The notes under the pieces: model-generated | Seen by the model: the letters and a program-made list of their open reading frames with translations, nothing else | Told to the model about the DNA's origin: nothing | The model's database searches: none | Position numbers and translations under genes: made by a program | Part shown: piece by piece, positions 8,356 through 16,915 of the stretch | How the letters are laid out: every line of letters starts with the position of its first letter | How positions within the stretch are numbered: the first letter of the stretch is position 1 | Source: Streptomyces sp. 130 | GTDB lineage: Bacteria > Actinomycetota > Actinomycetes > Streptomycetales > Streptomycetaceae | Length of the DNA stretch: 64,000 nt | NCBI RefSeq assembly: GCF_007096885.1 | Contig: NZ_VJNO01000001.1 | Coordinates: 372,001 to 436,000, forward strand | Reading direction: 5' to 3'

Positions 8356-9795
8356 ATGCCCCGCCGCCATCTGCACATGACCGGCGCAGCCGAGACCCCG
8401 CTGCGGGCGGCCCTGCGCGGCCTCCGCACCGAGCTGTCGCTCCCCGACGACTTCCCGCCGGACGTGCTCGCCGAGGCGGCGGACGCGGCGCGGAGCCCGG
8501 AGCTCGCCGGGCACGCGGACGCCACGGACATCCCCTTCCTCACCATCGACCCGCCCGCGTCCACGGACCTCGACCAGGCGATGCACCTGGAACGCCGCGC
8601 CCGCGGCTACCGGGTGCACTACGCGATCGCGGACGTGGCCGCGTTCGTACGCCCCGGCGGCGCGCTCGACGCCGAGGCACACCGCCGGGTGACGACGCTC
8701 TACTTCCCGGACGGCAGGGTGCCGCTCCACCCGGAGGTCCTGTCCGAGGACGCCGCCAGCCTGCTGCCCGGCCGGGTCCGCCCCGCGGTCCTGTGGGAGA
8801 TCGACCTGGACCCGCGGGGCGCGGCGGTCGGGACCCGGGTGCGCAGGGCCCTCGTGCGCAGCCGCGCCAAGCTGGACTACGCGGACGCGCAGCGGCGGAT
8901 CGACGCGGGCACCGCCGAGGAACCGCTCGCCCTGCTCCGGGACATCGGCACGCTCCGCGAGGAACGGGAGGTCGCCCGGGGCGGCATCTCGCTGGGCGTG
9001 CCCGAGCAGGAGATCACCGAGCACGACGGGAGATACGGCCTGGAATACCGCGCTCCGCTCCCCGCCGACGGCTGGAACGCCCAGATCTCCCTGCTCACCG
9101 GCATGGCGGCGGCCCATCTGATGGCCGAGAGCGGCACCGGCATCCTGCGCACGCTGCCGGTCGCACCCGACGGCGCGGTGGCCCGGCTGCGCCGCAGCGC
9201 CGAGGCCCTGCGCATCGACTGGCCGCACCACGTCCCGTACGCCCAGGTCGTCCGCTCGCTCGACCCGTCCCGCACCGACCACGCGGCGTTCCTCCAGGAG
9301 TGCACGAGGCTGCTGCGCGGCGCGGGCTACACGGTCTTCGACGGCGGCGACCTGCCGGACCCCGCGGTGCACGCGGCGGTGGCGGACCTGTACACACACT
9401 GCACGGCCCCGCTGCGCCGCCTCGTCGACCGTTACGCCTCCGAGCTGTGCCTCGCGGCCTGCGAGGACCGGGACCCGCCGGAATGGGTGCTCGCCGCCCT
9501 GCCCGCGCTGCCCAAGGAGATGGCGGAGGGCACCCGGCGCGGCAACACAGTGGAGCGGGAGTCCGTGGACCTGGTCGAGGCGGCGCTGCTGGCAGACCGG
9601 GTGGGCGACGTCTTCGACGGTTACGTGGTGGACGTGAAGGAGAACGAACCGGCCACCGGCACCGTCCACATCGACGCCCCGGCGGTCGTCGCCCGCATCG
9701 AGGGCACCGCGCCCCTCCCGCTGGGCGAGCGCCTGCGGGTCCGCCTGGCCCAGGCCGCCCCGGGCACGGCGAAGGCCCTGTTCGTACCGGCCTGA
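8356..9795 (+). CDS. RNB-domain ribonuclease (RNase II/R family)
   Basis: 479 aa, short for the family because it lacks long cold-shock and S1 extensions. The RNB core has the metal-binding Asp cluster in FLTIDPPASTDLDQA (Asp65, 71, 73), then HYAIADVAAFV, TLYFPDGRVPLHPEVLSE and HCTAPLRRLVDRY. It degrades RNA processively 3' to 5'. This compact actinobacterial form is a known subtype. Start ATG (MPRRHLHM). A TetR gene follows after 65 bases. Confidence 0.92.
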   Translation: MPRRHLHMTGAAETPLRAALRGLRTELSLPDDFPPDVLAEAADAARSPELAGHADATDIPFLTIDPPASTDLDQAMHLERRARGYRVHYAIADVAAFVRPGGALDAEAHRRVTTLYFPDGRVPLHPEVLSEDAASLLPGRVRPAVLWEIDLDPRGAAVGTRVRRALVRSRAKLDYADAQRRIDAGTAEEPLALLRDIGTLREEREVARGGISLGVPEQEITEHDGRYGLEYRAPLPADGWNAQISLLTGMAAAHLMAESGTGILRTLPVAPDGAVARLRRSAEALRIDWPHHVPYAQVVRSLDPSRTDHAAFLQECTRLLRGAGYTVFDGGDLPDPAVHAAVADLYTHCTAPLRRLVDRYASELCLAACEDRDPPEWVLAALPALPKEMAEGTRRGNTVERESVDLVEAALLADRVGDVFDGYVVDVKENEPATGTVHIDAPAVVARIEGTAPLPLGERLRVRLAQAAPGTAKALFVPA

Positions 9796-9860
9796 TGGCG
9801 TCTCGTACGATCGCGAGTTCGGCGCCCCGCGCCCCGCGCCCGTACGACGGAAGGACCGGC

Positions 9861-10370
9861 GTGACCGACCGCGCCCGCCAGCACCAGATCCTGGCCGCCG
9901 CCCGCATGCTCCTGGAGCAGGAGGGCCCGGAGGCGCTGACCATGCGCCGGCTCGCGGGCCTGCTGGGCATCACGGCCCCGTCCCTCTACAAGCACTTCCC
10001 GGACAAGTCCTCGGTGGTCGACGCGCTGGCCGCCGCGATGCTGACGGAGACCGCCGAGGCCCTGGAGACGGCGGAGACGGCCGCCCCGGGCTCCTTCCCG
10101 GCCCTGGCCACGGCCTACCGGGCCCACGCCCTGGCCCACCCCCACCTCTACCGCCTCACCACGTCCCGCCCCCACCCCCACCACCTGGAGGCCCGCGCCA
10201 CCGCCCCGCTCTTCCGCGCCCTGGCCCCGGACGAACCCCTGGCCCGCGCGGCGTGGGCCTTCGCCCACGGCATGGTCATGATGGAACTGAACGGCCGCTT
10301 CCCCACCCCGGAGGCCGTCTCCACGGCCTGGACGGCGGGCATCACCGCGCTGGCGTCGGGCCGCCTCTGA
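9861..10370 (+). CDS. TetR/AcrR family transcriptional regulator
   Basis: 169 aa. The helix-turn-helix is at about residues 22-45 (TMRRLAGLLGITAPSLYKHF), followed by the TetR_C-like WHG-type ligand domain. The GTG start is preceded by GGAAGGA. An ATG at 9794 overlapping the ribonuclease stop would add a poorly conserved leader and is less likely. No divergent target gene is adjacent; it may control itself or the upstream ribonuclease gene. Confidence 0.88.
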   Translation: MTDRARQHQILAAARMLLEQEGPEALTMRRLAGLLGITAPSLYKHFPDKSSVVDALAAAMLTETAEALETAETAAPGSFPALATAYRAHALAHPHLYRLTTSRPHPHHLEARATAPLFRALAPDEPLARAAWAFAHGMVMMELNGRFPTPEAVSTAWTAGITALASGRL

Positions 10371-10476
10371 CGCCATGACGTCGTGCTGTGCCACGATCGG
10401 GGGAACGACTCCCATCTCACGGACGGCTGGTTCCGCGATGGCCCACTCTGGCGAGCGACCGAGGAAGGGGCGTGAC

Positions 10477-11055
10477 ATGTCTGCCATGCCGCACGAACCG
10501 CTCTCGCAGGCGGACGTCCTGCTTGAGGGCTTCCTGGCGCTGGATACGCCGGAGGGCTTCCGAGCGGAGCTGATCGAGGGGGAGATCATCGTGACACCGC
10601 CGCCGGACGGGGATCATGAGGACTACATCAGTGTGATCTTGAAGCAGGTCATCAGGCACGCGACGACCGACATGGACTTCTCCGGAAACAAGGGCCTGAA
10701 GCTGAGAAGTGGCGGAGCTTGTCCGAAGAACCACGCCATCCCCGATGCCACCTTCGCCCCGACGGCACTCCGGCTGTACCGGAGCGCGGAGCCGTGGATG
10801 CCGTGCGAGGGGGTCGCGCTCGTCGTCGAGGTCACCTCGTCCAAACCGGCCGCCGACCGCGAGGCCAAGCGGCACTGCTACGCGAGGGGCCCGATCCCGC
10901 TGTACCTGCTGGTGGACCGGGAGGAGTCCTCGGTGACGCTGTTCAGCGACCCGGAGGGCGACGACTACCGGCAGCACTGCACGGTCCCGTTCGGGAAGGC
11001 GGTGCGCCTGCCGGAGCCGTTCTCGTTCGACCTGGAGACGGCGGACTTCATCTGA
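10477..11055 (+). CDS. Uma2-family putative endonuclease
   Basis: 192 aa Uma2 (DUF820) protein with a PD-(D/E)XK-like core: ELIEGEI, IPDATF (metal-binding Asp), VVEVTSSKPAADREAKRHCYA (E-x-T in place of E-x-K) and YLLVDRE. Such genes are plentiful in Streptomyces and cyanobacteria; their substrate is unknown. RBS GAGGAAGGGG, ATG start. It stands alone, immediately before rnpB. Confidence 0.87.
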   Translation: MSAMPHEPLSQADVLLEGFLALDTPEGFRAELIEGEIIVTPPPDGDHEDYISVILKQVIRHATTDMDFSGNKGLKLRSGGACPKNHAIPDATFAPTALRLYRSAEPWMPCEGVALVVEVTSSKPAADREAKRHCYARGPIPLYLLVDREESSVTLFSDPEGDDYRQHCTVPFGKAVRLPEPFSFDLETADFI

Positions 11056-11080
11056 TCCGGCCAGGTAGCATGGGCCCCAC

Positions 11081-11490
11081 GGCAGACGAGCCGGGCGGAC
11101 GGCCGCGTGGGAATCCCCGGATTCTCCCGAGGAACGTCCGGGCTCCACAGGGCAGGGTGATGGCTAACGGCCACCCGGGGTGACCCGCGGGACAGTGCCA
11201 CAGAAAACAGACCGCCCGGGACTCCGGTCCCGGGTAAGGGTGAAACGGTGGTGTAAGAGACCACCAGCGCCTGGGGCGACCCAGGCGGCTAGGTAAACCC
11301 CACCCGGAGCAAGGTCAAGAGGGGCCGTCGCAAGGCGGCCCTGCGCGAACGCTTGAGGGCTGCCCGCCCGAGTTCGCGGGTAGACCGCACGAGGCCGGCA
11401 GCAATGCCGGTCCTAGATGGATGGCCGTCTCCCCGGCCGCCGCGAGGCGACCGGGCGACAGAACCCGGCGTACAGCCCGACTCGTCTGCC
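11081..11490 (+). ncRNA. rnpB: RNase P RNA (class A)
   Basis: The ends pair over GGCAGACGAG / CTCGTCTGCC (helix P1). Conserved elements are all present in order: GAGGAACGTCCGGGC (CR-I), GCCACAGAAA (CR-II/III), GGGTAAGGGTGAAACGGTG and the TAAGAG loop (CR-III/IV), TAGATGGATG and ACAGAACCCGGCGTACAG (CR-V). Together with the RnpA protein it processes tRNA 5' ends. A TAGCAT hexamer at 11066-11071 is a candidate -10. Boundaries are set by the P1 pairing and are accurate to a few bases. Confidence 0.95.
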
Positions 11491-11507
11491 GCCACTTGCG
11501 GCTTCGC

Positions 11508-11549
11508 CCCGGGGCGGGCCCCCGACGCAGGTCGGAGGCCCGTCCCGGG
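11508..11549 (+). terminator. rnpB terminator hairpin
   Basis: 13-bp arms CCCGGGGCGGGCC / GGCCCGTCCCGGG (one G-U) enclosing a second small stem CCGAC-GCAG-GTCGG, then TCTTC. It directly follows the mature RNase P RNA. Confidence 0.65.
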
Positions 11550-11550
11550 T

Positions 11551-12149
11551 CTTCAAGGGCTTCCTTGCTAGGCAGCGAAAGTCCCTCGGGAGTCCCTCAG
11601 GCAGCGCTCAAAGTCCCTGAAAAGTCCCTGGAGCGGAGGGTCGCGCGAGGCACCTTGGCTGCGCGTTTGCGACGTCGGGGGCGCTGTCCGGCCGCCCTGC
11701 GTTCCTGCTCCTTCGCCTTGCATACACTGCTGCGCCAACAGGCACGCCGCTGGCTGCGTGACCTGTGACGAGCAGCAACAAGCGGGGTAGCCGAACAGCA
11801 CGATGTGGAGCCGAGAAGGATCAGCACTTGACTGCACCGTGGCCGCTCAAGGTCGAGCAGACTTGTCACCTCCCTGGACCCGACAACTGGCCACTCGTGG
11901 AGCTGGTCACAGGCAAGCGGAAATTGGGATGGGATGCGTCGGCAACAATGCCTTCCCGACGGGTCACCGAGGACGGGGAACGTCGTGATCTTGGCCGACC
12001 GCGCCTGTCCTGGTGTCCCCACTGCCCAATGAACTGTCACGAACCAGACAGCGTAGGCTGCGACGCGCCCTTCTCGCCATCTCGCCTCTATGAAGTTCCG
12101 CCCTGATCACGGACAGCGGTTTCCAGGCTGCAGGGTGAAGTCTTGTTGC
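11551..12149. other. Gene-poor stretch with AGTCCCT repeats
   Basis: No gene could be assigned to these 600 bases on either strand. Between 11578 and 11630 the heptamer AGTCCCT occurs four times, two of the copies as AAAGTCCCT. The GC content is lower than the neighbours' and no tRNA or tmRNA fold was recognised. Open frames on both strands here lack family motifs and Streptomyces codon bias. It may be the non-coding remainder of the mobile element whose integrase fragment follows. Confidence 0.35.
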
Positions 12150-12184
12150 AGCCTGGCTCGTGTTTCGCGTGGAGTGCTGTATCC

Positions 12185-12680
12185 AACACCGGCGGACTCA
12201 CCACGTTGCCCACCAAGACCCATGCCTCCGAACGCCGCATCGCCCTCCCCACCCGCTGCCTCCACTCGCTGAAGCACCACCACGAGCAGCAGCAGCGCGA
12301 AGGCACGCGGCAGGAACTGAGTGGCAGCACAACGGGTACGTGTTCACCACGCCACAGGGCAGGCCGATCGACCTGACCAACCTCACCCGCACCTTTACCA
12401 CGCTCCTCCGCAAGGCCGGCCTCCGTCGCATCCGCTTCCACGACCTTCGCCATTCGACCGCGACTCTGCTTCTGGAGCAGGGCGTCGAACTCGTCGTGAT
12501 CAAGGAACTCCTCGGCCACGCCCACATCGGCGTCACCGCCACCGTCTATGCCCACGTGAGGCTCCGCCTCCAGCGAGACGCTATCGACGCCCTCTGCACC
12601 GCGCTCGACGGCCCGACGACACCGGGACAGGCAACGCCGACGGCGACGAACCGCCGCCCCGCGCCACCCTCGTCCGCTGA
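12185..12680 (+). pseudogene. Tyrosine recombinase (phage-type integrase) remnant
   Basis: Only the catalytic C-terminal third survives, spread over three frames. The first frame gives ...LTTLPTKTHASERRIALPTRCL. The second starts near 12322 with NGYVFTTPQGRPIDL and continues with HDLRHSTATLLLEQG (catalytic H-x-x-R) and LGHAHIGVTATVYAHV. The third gives the family-like end DDTGTGNADGDEPPPRATLVR and a stop at 12678-12680. Two frameshifts and a missing N-terminus make it non-functional. The plus-strand orientation runs away from rnpB. It marks a decayed integrated element. Confidence 0.8.
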
Positions 12681-12713
12681 CGTTGCCGTCAACTACTGCC
12701 GTCACCCCACACA

Positions 12714-12746
12714 GAAGCCCCGCCAGGACTCGCCTGACGGGGCTTC
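12714..12746. terminator. Bidirectional terminator between integrase remnant and immunity gene
   Basis: 14-base arms GAAGCCCCGCCAGG / CCTGACGGGGCTTC, one mismatch, loop ACTCG, followed by AACTTT. Convergent genes lie on either side. Confidence 0.65.
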
Positions 12747-12817
12747 AACTTTGCTACCGATAACCAGTGCGACGGTTGCGGGATCGAGCGAAGAGGTTAC
12801 GCCTCACTTCCCGCTGA

Positions 12818-13078
12818 TCAGTCTTCATCGAGAAGACCAATGGCTTCCGGAAGCCCCAGAATTACCCTCCTGCGCTCCGGGTTCTCTTCCAGTTCGGCGC
12901 ACTCAAGAACCAGGGAAGTAACTTCCCGACGCCCCTCTTCCGAGAGATCACGAAACAGGGCGGCAGCAGGTTCGAGAATGTCCGTCGCGATATCCGGATC
13001 AATATCTTCATCGTCCGTCAAGTCGATCGAGACGACGAGGCTTACGAATGCGCGAACCAGGACCTTGTTGACATCCAT
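12818..13078 (-). CDS. Putative immunity protein of the toxin cassette
   Basis: 86 aa, strongly acidic (SIDLTDDEDIDPDIATDILEP...), with no signal peptide. Its ATG overlaps the toxin stop by one base (TGATG), the usual coupled arrangement of a polymorphic toxin and its immunity gene. No named immunity family was recognised. Acidic cytosolic immunity proteins commonly neutralise basic nuclease toxins; that this one does so is inferred from position and charge. Confidence 0.7.
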   Translation of the reverse strand: MDVNKVLVRAFVSLVVSIDLTDDEDIDPDIATDILEPAAALFRDLSEEGRREVTSLVLECAELEENPERRRVILGLPEAIGLLDED

Positions 13079-13980
13079 CAGGGCACAACCCTCACTCGAA
13101 TGTTGGTGATCAGGAGGCCGCCGAGGACTTTCCTAGCCCTCGCGGCCTCAGCCGCAGTGGGGACTTCCCGCCGGCCACTGTAACCGTTCTGCTCAAGCGC
13201 CAGAGATTGATTCATGGCTTGTCGGTATGTATTGTTGAAGGTTGTGACGCTCACCTTTCGGTCGATCATCACGCCGTTGGCCGCATCAAGCCCATCGAAT
13301 TTGATCTGAGACAGGTGATTCCCGCCAGCCTTGTAGTACTGCAACGCCGGGGCCACGCCAGCCCTGGAACCCGCCGCCCCAGCATCATAAGCCCGCGCTG
13401 CGGAACTCATATTTGCGTTCTCGTTGACCCAATCGATGCTGCCATCGCAGTTGTGAACGAGGACCGGCGTAGCCCCCGCCAGCACATAGTACGCGTGCAC
13501 GTCTTGGATGGTGAGGTCGTGTGTGCGCTGCCTCTTTACATAGTGGCTGAGCGCTGTTATCCGGGCTCGCTTTCCCTCGCTTGTTTTCAGTTGTTGGCCA
13601 ATTGTAAGGTCGCCGGCTTCGACCCAGCTCTTCATCGTCGGCACCCAGAACGGGTGGGTGTCAGTGGTGACTATATTGGTAACTTCGTTACCAGCAGTTA
13701 TGGTGACATTCGTGAAGATCTTGTCGTCTTCGGTAGTAATGACACCTACGACTTTTTCGTCATAATCCTGTCCTGTGGCTACGTCCGTAGTCCGTACAAC
13801 ATCACCGACTTCGACATCTTCGATGGCCTTATGTGTTCCGTCGGCGAGTAGAACTTCGGTTCCGGGGGAAAGCTGTGACCGTAGCCCTTCCGTCCCTTTC
13901 CATTCACCCTCGGGCGTACGCCCGTTCCGTCTTCTCCCTGGCTGAACATCGCCATCAAGAAACTTGGCACCAGATACGCG
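13078..13980 (-). pseudogene. Polymorphic toxin C-terminus: Hint domain + nuclease-like toxin, N-terminus lost
   Basis: An open frame of 300 codons without a usable start at its 5' end (stop at 13981-13983). It begins in a pretoxin Hint domain: SPGTEVLLADGTHKAIEDV, TDTHPFWV, DVHAYYVLAGATPVLVHNC. The last ~120 residues are a toxin domain with D-x(n)-(I)DRK and QAMNQSLALEQNGYSGR, suggesting a PD-(D/E)XK-like nuclease. The expected Cys at the Hint start is not seen. The delivery and repeat part is absent. A GTG at 13644 could still express 188 residues. Low GC compared with neighbours suggests transfer. Confidence 0.75.
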
Positions 13981-14076
13981 TCAGCACAGCGCCCTGATCG
14001 GAGGCTGCCGCCGGCTGCGGGTGCGGCGGAGATGGGTCGACGCGGCGCGGCCGGGTGCCGCGGCGGCGACCACGCC

Positions 14077-14865
14077 CTACGCGGTCGGGTCCCAGGCGAA
14101 GAGCCGCTCGAAGATGGCCCGGTCGCCGTCGGTCTTCACCGAGTCCAGCGGGGTGCGTCCGTGGAACCACAGGACCAGCTCAGCGGCCGTGCCCCGGGCG
14201 GAGGCGTCGGCCGGGGCCGCCTCACTCCCGCCGGCGGCCGGGAGGCGGACGGCGCGGGCGCCGGCCGCCTCGACCGTGAAGCGCCAGGAGCGGCCCTCGG
14301 TGGCGTGGTAGTCGACGACGGCCGGCTCGTGCGGCCAGGCGCCCGACCACGCGCAGCAGGTGAAGAGAAATTCCTCGACGCCGTCCAGCGCCACCTCCGC
14401 CGGCAGCGGCTGCGCGGCGCCGACGGTGAGCTGGGCGTCGTAGGTGTGCACCGCGATCTCCTGGAGCTGGTGCCGGGCGACGGCACCGCTGGTCCGCGGC
14501 GACTGCGAGGCGCCCCACCACGTCCAGCACTCGGCGTCCGGGCCGGCCGCCCGCAGGGCGTCCAGCAGCTCCTGCGTCGACGTGGCGAGCCAGGCCACCA
14601 ACGCCCCCCGCTCCCGGGGCGCCTGCGCCCCGGCGCGCGCCGCCACGGCCTCGGCCGGCGGGGCGTCGGCCGGACCCGCCTCCACGACAGCGGCCCAGAA
14701 CGGGCGGCCCGAGCCCAGGTGCAGCGCCAGGTCGAACAGCGTCCATTCCGGACAGGTCGGCACCTGCGCGTCCAGGCTGGGAGCGGCGGCGATCGCGGCC
14801 CGGAAGGCCGTCGCCCGTTCGTCGATGAGTCGCAGCAAGTCAGGGAAGTCCAGGGTGTTTTGCAC
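14077..14865 (-). CDS. Maleylpyruvate isomerase family mycothiol-dependent enzyme
   Basis: 262 aa. The N-terminal DinB-like/MDMPI domain has the CPEWTLFDLALHLG signature and the metal-binding HQLQEIAVHTYDA motif; the C-terminal SCP2-like region ends in LVLWFHGRTPLDSV. Members use mycothiol as cofactor for isomerisation or conjugation. The reaction of this one is not known. ATG start; single gene, 96 bases from the toxin fragment. Confidence 0.88.
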   Translation of the reverse strand: MQNTLDFPDLLRLIDERATAFRAAIAAAPSLDAQVPTCPEWTLFDLALHLGSGRPFWAAVVEAGPADAPPAEAVAARAGAQAPRERGALVAWLATSTQELLDALRAAGPDAECWTWWGASQSPRTSGAVARHQLQEIAVHTYDAQLTVGAAQPLPAEVALDGVEEFLFTCCAWSGAWPHEPAVVDYHATEGRSWRFTVEAAGARAVRLPAAGGSEAAPADASARGTAAELVLWFHGRTPLDSVKTDGDRAIFERLFAWDPTA

Positions 14866-15154
14866 GCCGGATGTCTACCACTGCGCCCCGCTCGACCGCA
14901 CGCGGATTTTCACGGCCGCCGCGGCGGGCGCTCGGCACGGTGCCCTGCTCGACCACGGAACGCCTGAGGTCTCATGAACGCCTGTGCGCGGAGCGGCCGA
15001 TAAACGATCACATGGCTGTTCCCGCTTGCCTCGTGCGGGTGTATGTCGCTCCGGCGCCGTGCGGCGATTGAAGAAGAAACGATCTTCCAGTTCTGCTGTC
15101 GCTTAGTTTCTCTGCGTCGACATTCGTCTGTGAGCTCTACCGGAAGGTTTTCCG
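14866..15154. other. Intergenic promoter region
   Basis: 289 bases between the divergent isomerase-like and secreted-protein genes. No gene is seen. The stretch nearest 15154 is AT-richer and carries GGAAGG as ribosome site. No convincing operator was recognised. Confidence 0.4.
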
Positions 15155-15505
15155 ATGTCCATCCGTTTGCGCCAGGTCGTCTTCGCAGCCACGGCGGCCC
15201 TCGCCATGGCGGTCGCACTGCCGAGTTCCGCGGGCGCCGCCGTGGGCGAGTTCCGCTACACCTACTACGACGACTTCGGCAACCGGGCCGCCGGCGTCCT
15301 CGTCGAGCCCGACAGCCGTGTCTGCGTCACCCTGCCGGAGGTCTCCGACCCCGACGAGTCCGAACCCGCCTTCGCCCCGCAGAACTTCACCGGAAGCACC
15401 GTCACCATGTTCACCGGCCCGGACTGCGACGGCGACTACTACAGCCTCAGGCCCGGCGGCCGGGCCACCGACCGGCTCAAGCTCCGCTCCGCGGTCTTCA
15501 GCTGA
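15155..15505 (+). CDS. Small secreted beta/gamma-crystallin-like protein
   Basis: 116 aa. A typical Sec signal peptide ends near AGA-AVGEF (about residue 28). The mature ~88 residues carry two Cys (CVTLPE, GPDCDGDY) and the pattern FTGSTVTMFTGPDCDGDYYSLRPGG, which resembles crystallin-fold Ca-binding or peptidase-inhibitor I36-like repeats. Function unknown. Own promoter and terminator; no partners. Confidence 0.78.
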   Translation: MSIRLRQVVFAATAALAMAVALPSSAGAAVGEFRYTYYDDFGNRAAGVLVEPDSRVCVTLPEVSDPDESEPAFAPQNFTGSTVTMFTGPDCDGDYYSLRPGGRATDRLKLRSAVFS

Positions 15506-15518
15506 CCCGCGGCCAACT

Positions 15519-15546
15519 GAGCGGCCGGGGCTGTGCCCGGCCGCTC
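15519..15546 (+). terminator. Hairpin terminator
   Basis: Perfect 11-bp arms GAGCGGCCGGG / CCCGGCCGCTC, loop of six bases, then GTTC. It lies 14 bases after the small secreted protein. Confidence 0.7.
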
Positions 15547-15753
15547 GTTCGGCGCTCCCAGGGTGCACCGCCGCGGCCTCTCGGTCTTTGCGTCACGCGG
15601 CCGACGGAGTGGCCGACCGGTGCTGAAGAATCGTTCCGGCAGCCGGTACGCCGCACCTGTCCCGACGTCCCCGGCCCTCGTGGAACAGGGTGCGCCCGTC
15701 AATCCGGCGTCGGATGCCGGGTCGCCCCTCCCGTCCGACGCGGACGGACCGCC

Positions 15754-16320
15754 TCAGCCGGTCCCGAGCAGCGCCGCCGCGGCCGACCGGGCGTGCGCGG
15801 CCGGGGCCGGGTCGCCGGTGATGCCCGCCGTCACGATCGCGCCCTCGGCCAGCAGGAAGACGGGGTCGGCCACGGGTGCGCCGGTGGCGTCGACCCAGGC
15901 GGCGATCTGGGCCCTGAAGGCCCTCTTGTGCTCCCGGACTTCGGCCAGAACCGCCGGTGAGGCCGCGCCGAGCTCGCCGTGCGCGTTGATCCAGGCGCAG
16001 CCGCGGAAGCCCGGCCGGGAGAACCACCGGGCCAGCCAGTCGAAGACCGCGAGCACCCGTTCGCGGCCGGCCGGGACCTGTTCCACGTACGCCGCGAGGT
16101 CCCCCCGCCACCGCTGGTCGCGCCGCCGGAGCACTGCCACGACCAGGTCCTCCTTCGTGGCGTACGACCCGTAGATCCGCTTCAGCGACAGACCCGAGGC
16201 CGCCCGTACCTCGTCCATGCCGACCGCTTGGATGCCCCGCTCGTAGAAGAGCTCCTCCGCCGCGTCGAGCAGCGCGTCGCGGTCCCGCTCCCGCTGCTCC
16301 GCTGAGATCGGCGCCGGCAT
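15754..16320 (-). CDS. TetR family regulator
   Basis: 188 aa with an HTH at about 30-52 (GMDEVRAASGLSLKRIYGSYATKEDLV) and a TetR_C domain with RGCAWINAHGE, found in regulators of small oxidoreductase or hydrolase genes. It is divergent from the NTF2-like gene; the shared 95-base gap holds two copies of an AACGAYCGTTCTC operator. It probably represses both itself and the NTF2/hydrolase operon. Confidence 0.9.
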   Translation of the reverse strand: MPAPISAEQRERDRDALLDAAEELFYERGIQAVGMDEVRAASGLSLKRIYGSYATKEDLVVAVLRRRDQRWRGDLAAYVEQVPAGRERVLAVFDWLARWFSRPGFRGCAWINAHGELGAASPAVLAEVREHKRAFRAQIAAWVDATGAPVADPVFLLAEGAIVTAGITGDPAPAAHARSAAAALLGTG

Positions 16321-16330
16321 CCGGGCCTCC

Positions 16331-16392
16331 TTGACGTTGAAAACGATCGTTCTCTACGGTGGTCATCCTAGCGCTGGGGAACGACCGTTCTC
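16331..16392 (+). promoter_or_regulatory. TetR operator pair and promoter
   Basis: Two copies of AACGAYCGTTCTC at 16342-16354 and 16380-16392, 38 bp apart, each with the dyad GAACGAYCGTTC at its core. The first lies between a TTGACG -35 (16331) and a TACGGT -10 (16355) directed to the right. This is a classical arrangement for TetR repression of the divergent genes. Confidence 0.65.
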
Positions 16393-16415
16393 CAGCCGTC
16401 GCCGTGGGAGGCACC

Positions 16416-16880
16416 ATGTCGGTCGAGGGCCGCCGATCCGGAACACCGTTCACCCGCGAGACCGCCCTGCGGAAGGTCCAGGCCGCCGAGGACGCCTGGA
16501 ACACCCGAGACCCCCACCGGGTGGCGCGGGCCTACACCACGGACTCCGTCTGGCGGAACCGGGACACGTTCGTCCGGGGACGCGAGGAGATCGTCGCCTT
16601 TCTGGCGCGCAAGTGGCAGCGCGAGCGGGAGTACGCGCTGCGCAAGAGCCTCTGGGCGTTCGGCGACGACCGGATCGCCGTCCGCTTCCAGTACGAGTGG
16701 CACGACGCGGGCGGCCAGTGGTGGCGCAGCTACGGCAACGAGCTGTGGGAGTTCGACGAGCACGGCCTCATGCGGCGCCGCGAGGCGAGCATCAACGACC
16801 TCGCCATCTCCGAGGCCGCCCGGCGCATCCACGGCCCCCGGCCCGAGGAGCAGCGCGGAGCCGACATTCCGCTCCAGTGA
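16416..16880 (+). CDS. NTF2-like (DUF1348) protein
   Basis: 154 aa, nuclear-transport-factor-2 fold of the DUF1348 group: [55 protein letters not shown] and the closing [12 protein letters not shown]. The conical fold holds small hydrophobic ligands; no reaction is established. ATG with GGGAGG nine bases upstream. Followed after 35 bases by a hydrolase gene, probably one operon under the divergent TetR. Confidence 0.9.
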   Translation: MSVEGRRSGTPFTRETALRKVQAAEDAWNTRDPHRVARAYTTDSVWRNRDTFVRGREEIVAFLARKWQREREYALRKSLWAFGDDRIAVRFQYEWHDAGGQWWRSYGNELWEFDEHGLMRRREASINDLAISEAARRIHGPRPEEQRGADIPLQ

Positions 16881-16915
16881 GCGACTATGAGCGACTACCC
16901 GTACAGGTAAGGCAG

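Noticed and set aside
11353..11768. Small protein genes over the end of rnpB
   Set aside because: They overlap conserved RNase P RNA elements or its terminator and have no family similarity.
12160..12921. A 253-aa functional integrase gene
   Set aside because: The frame joins unrelated sequence at both ends; true family sequence shifts frame near 12320 and again near 12610, and it would run through a terminator into the immunity gene.
13078..13644. Treating the GTG at 13644 as the start of a complete 188-aa toxin gene
   Set aside because: The Hint domain continues in the same frame for another 110 codons upstream, so this GTG is internal.
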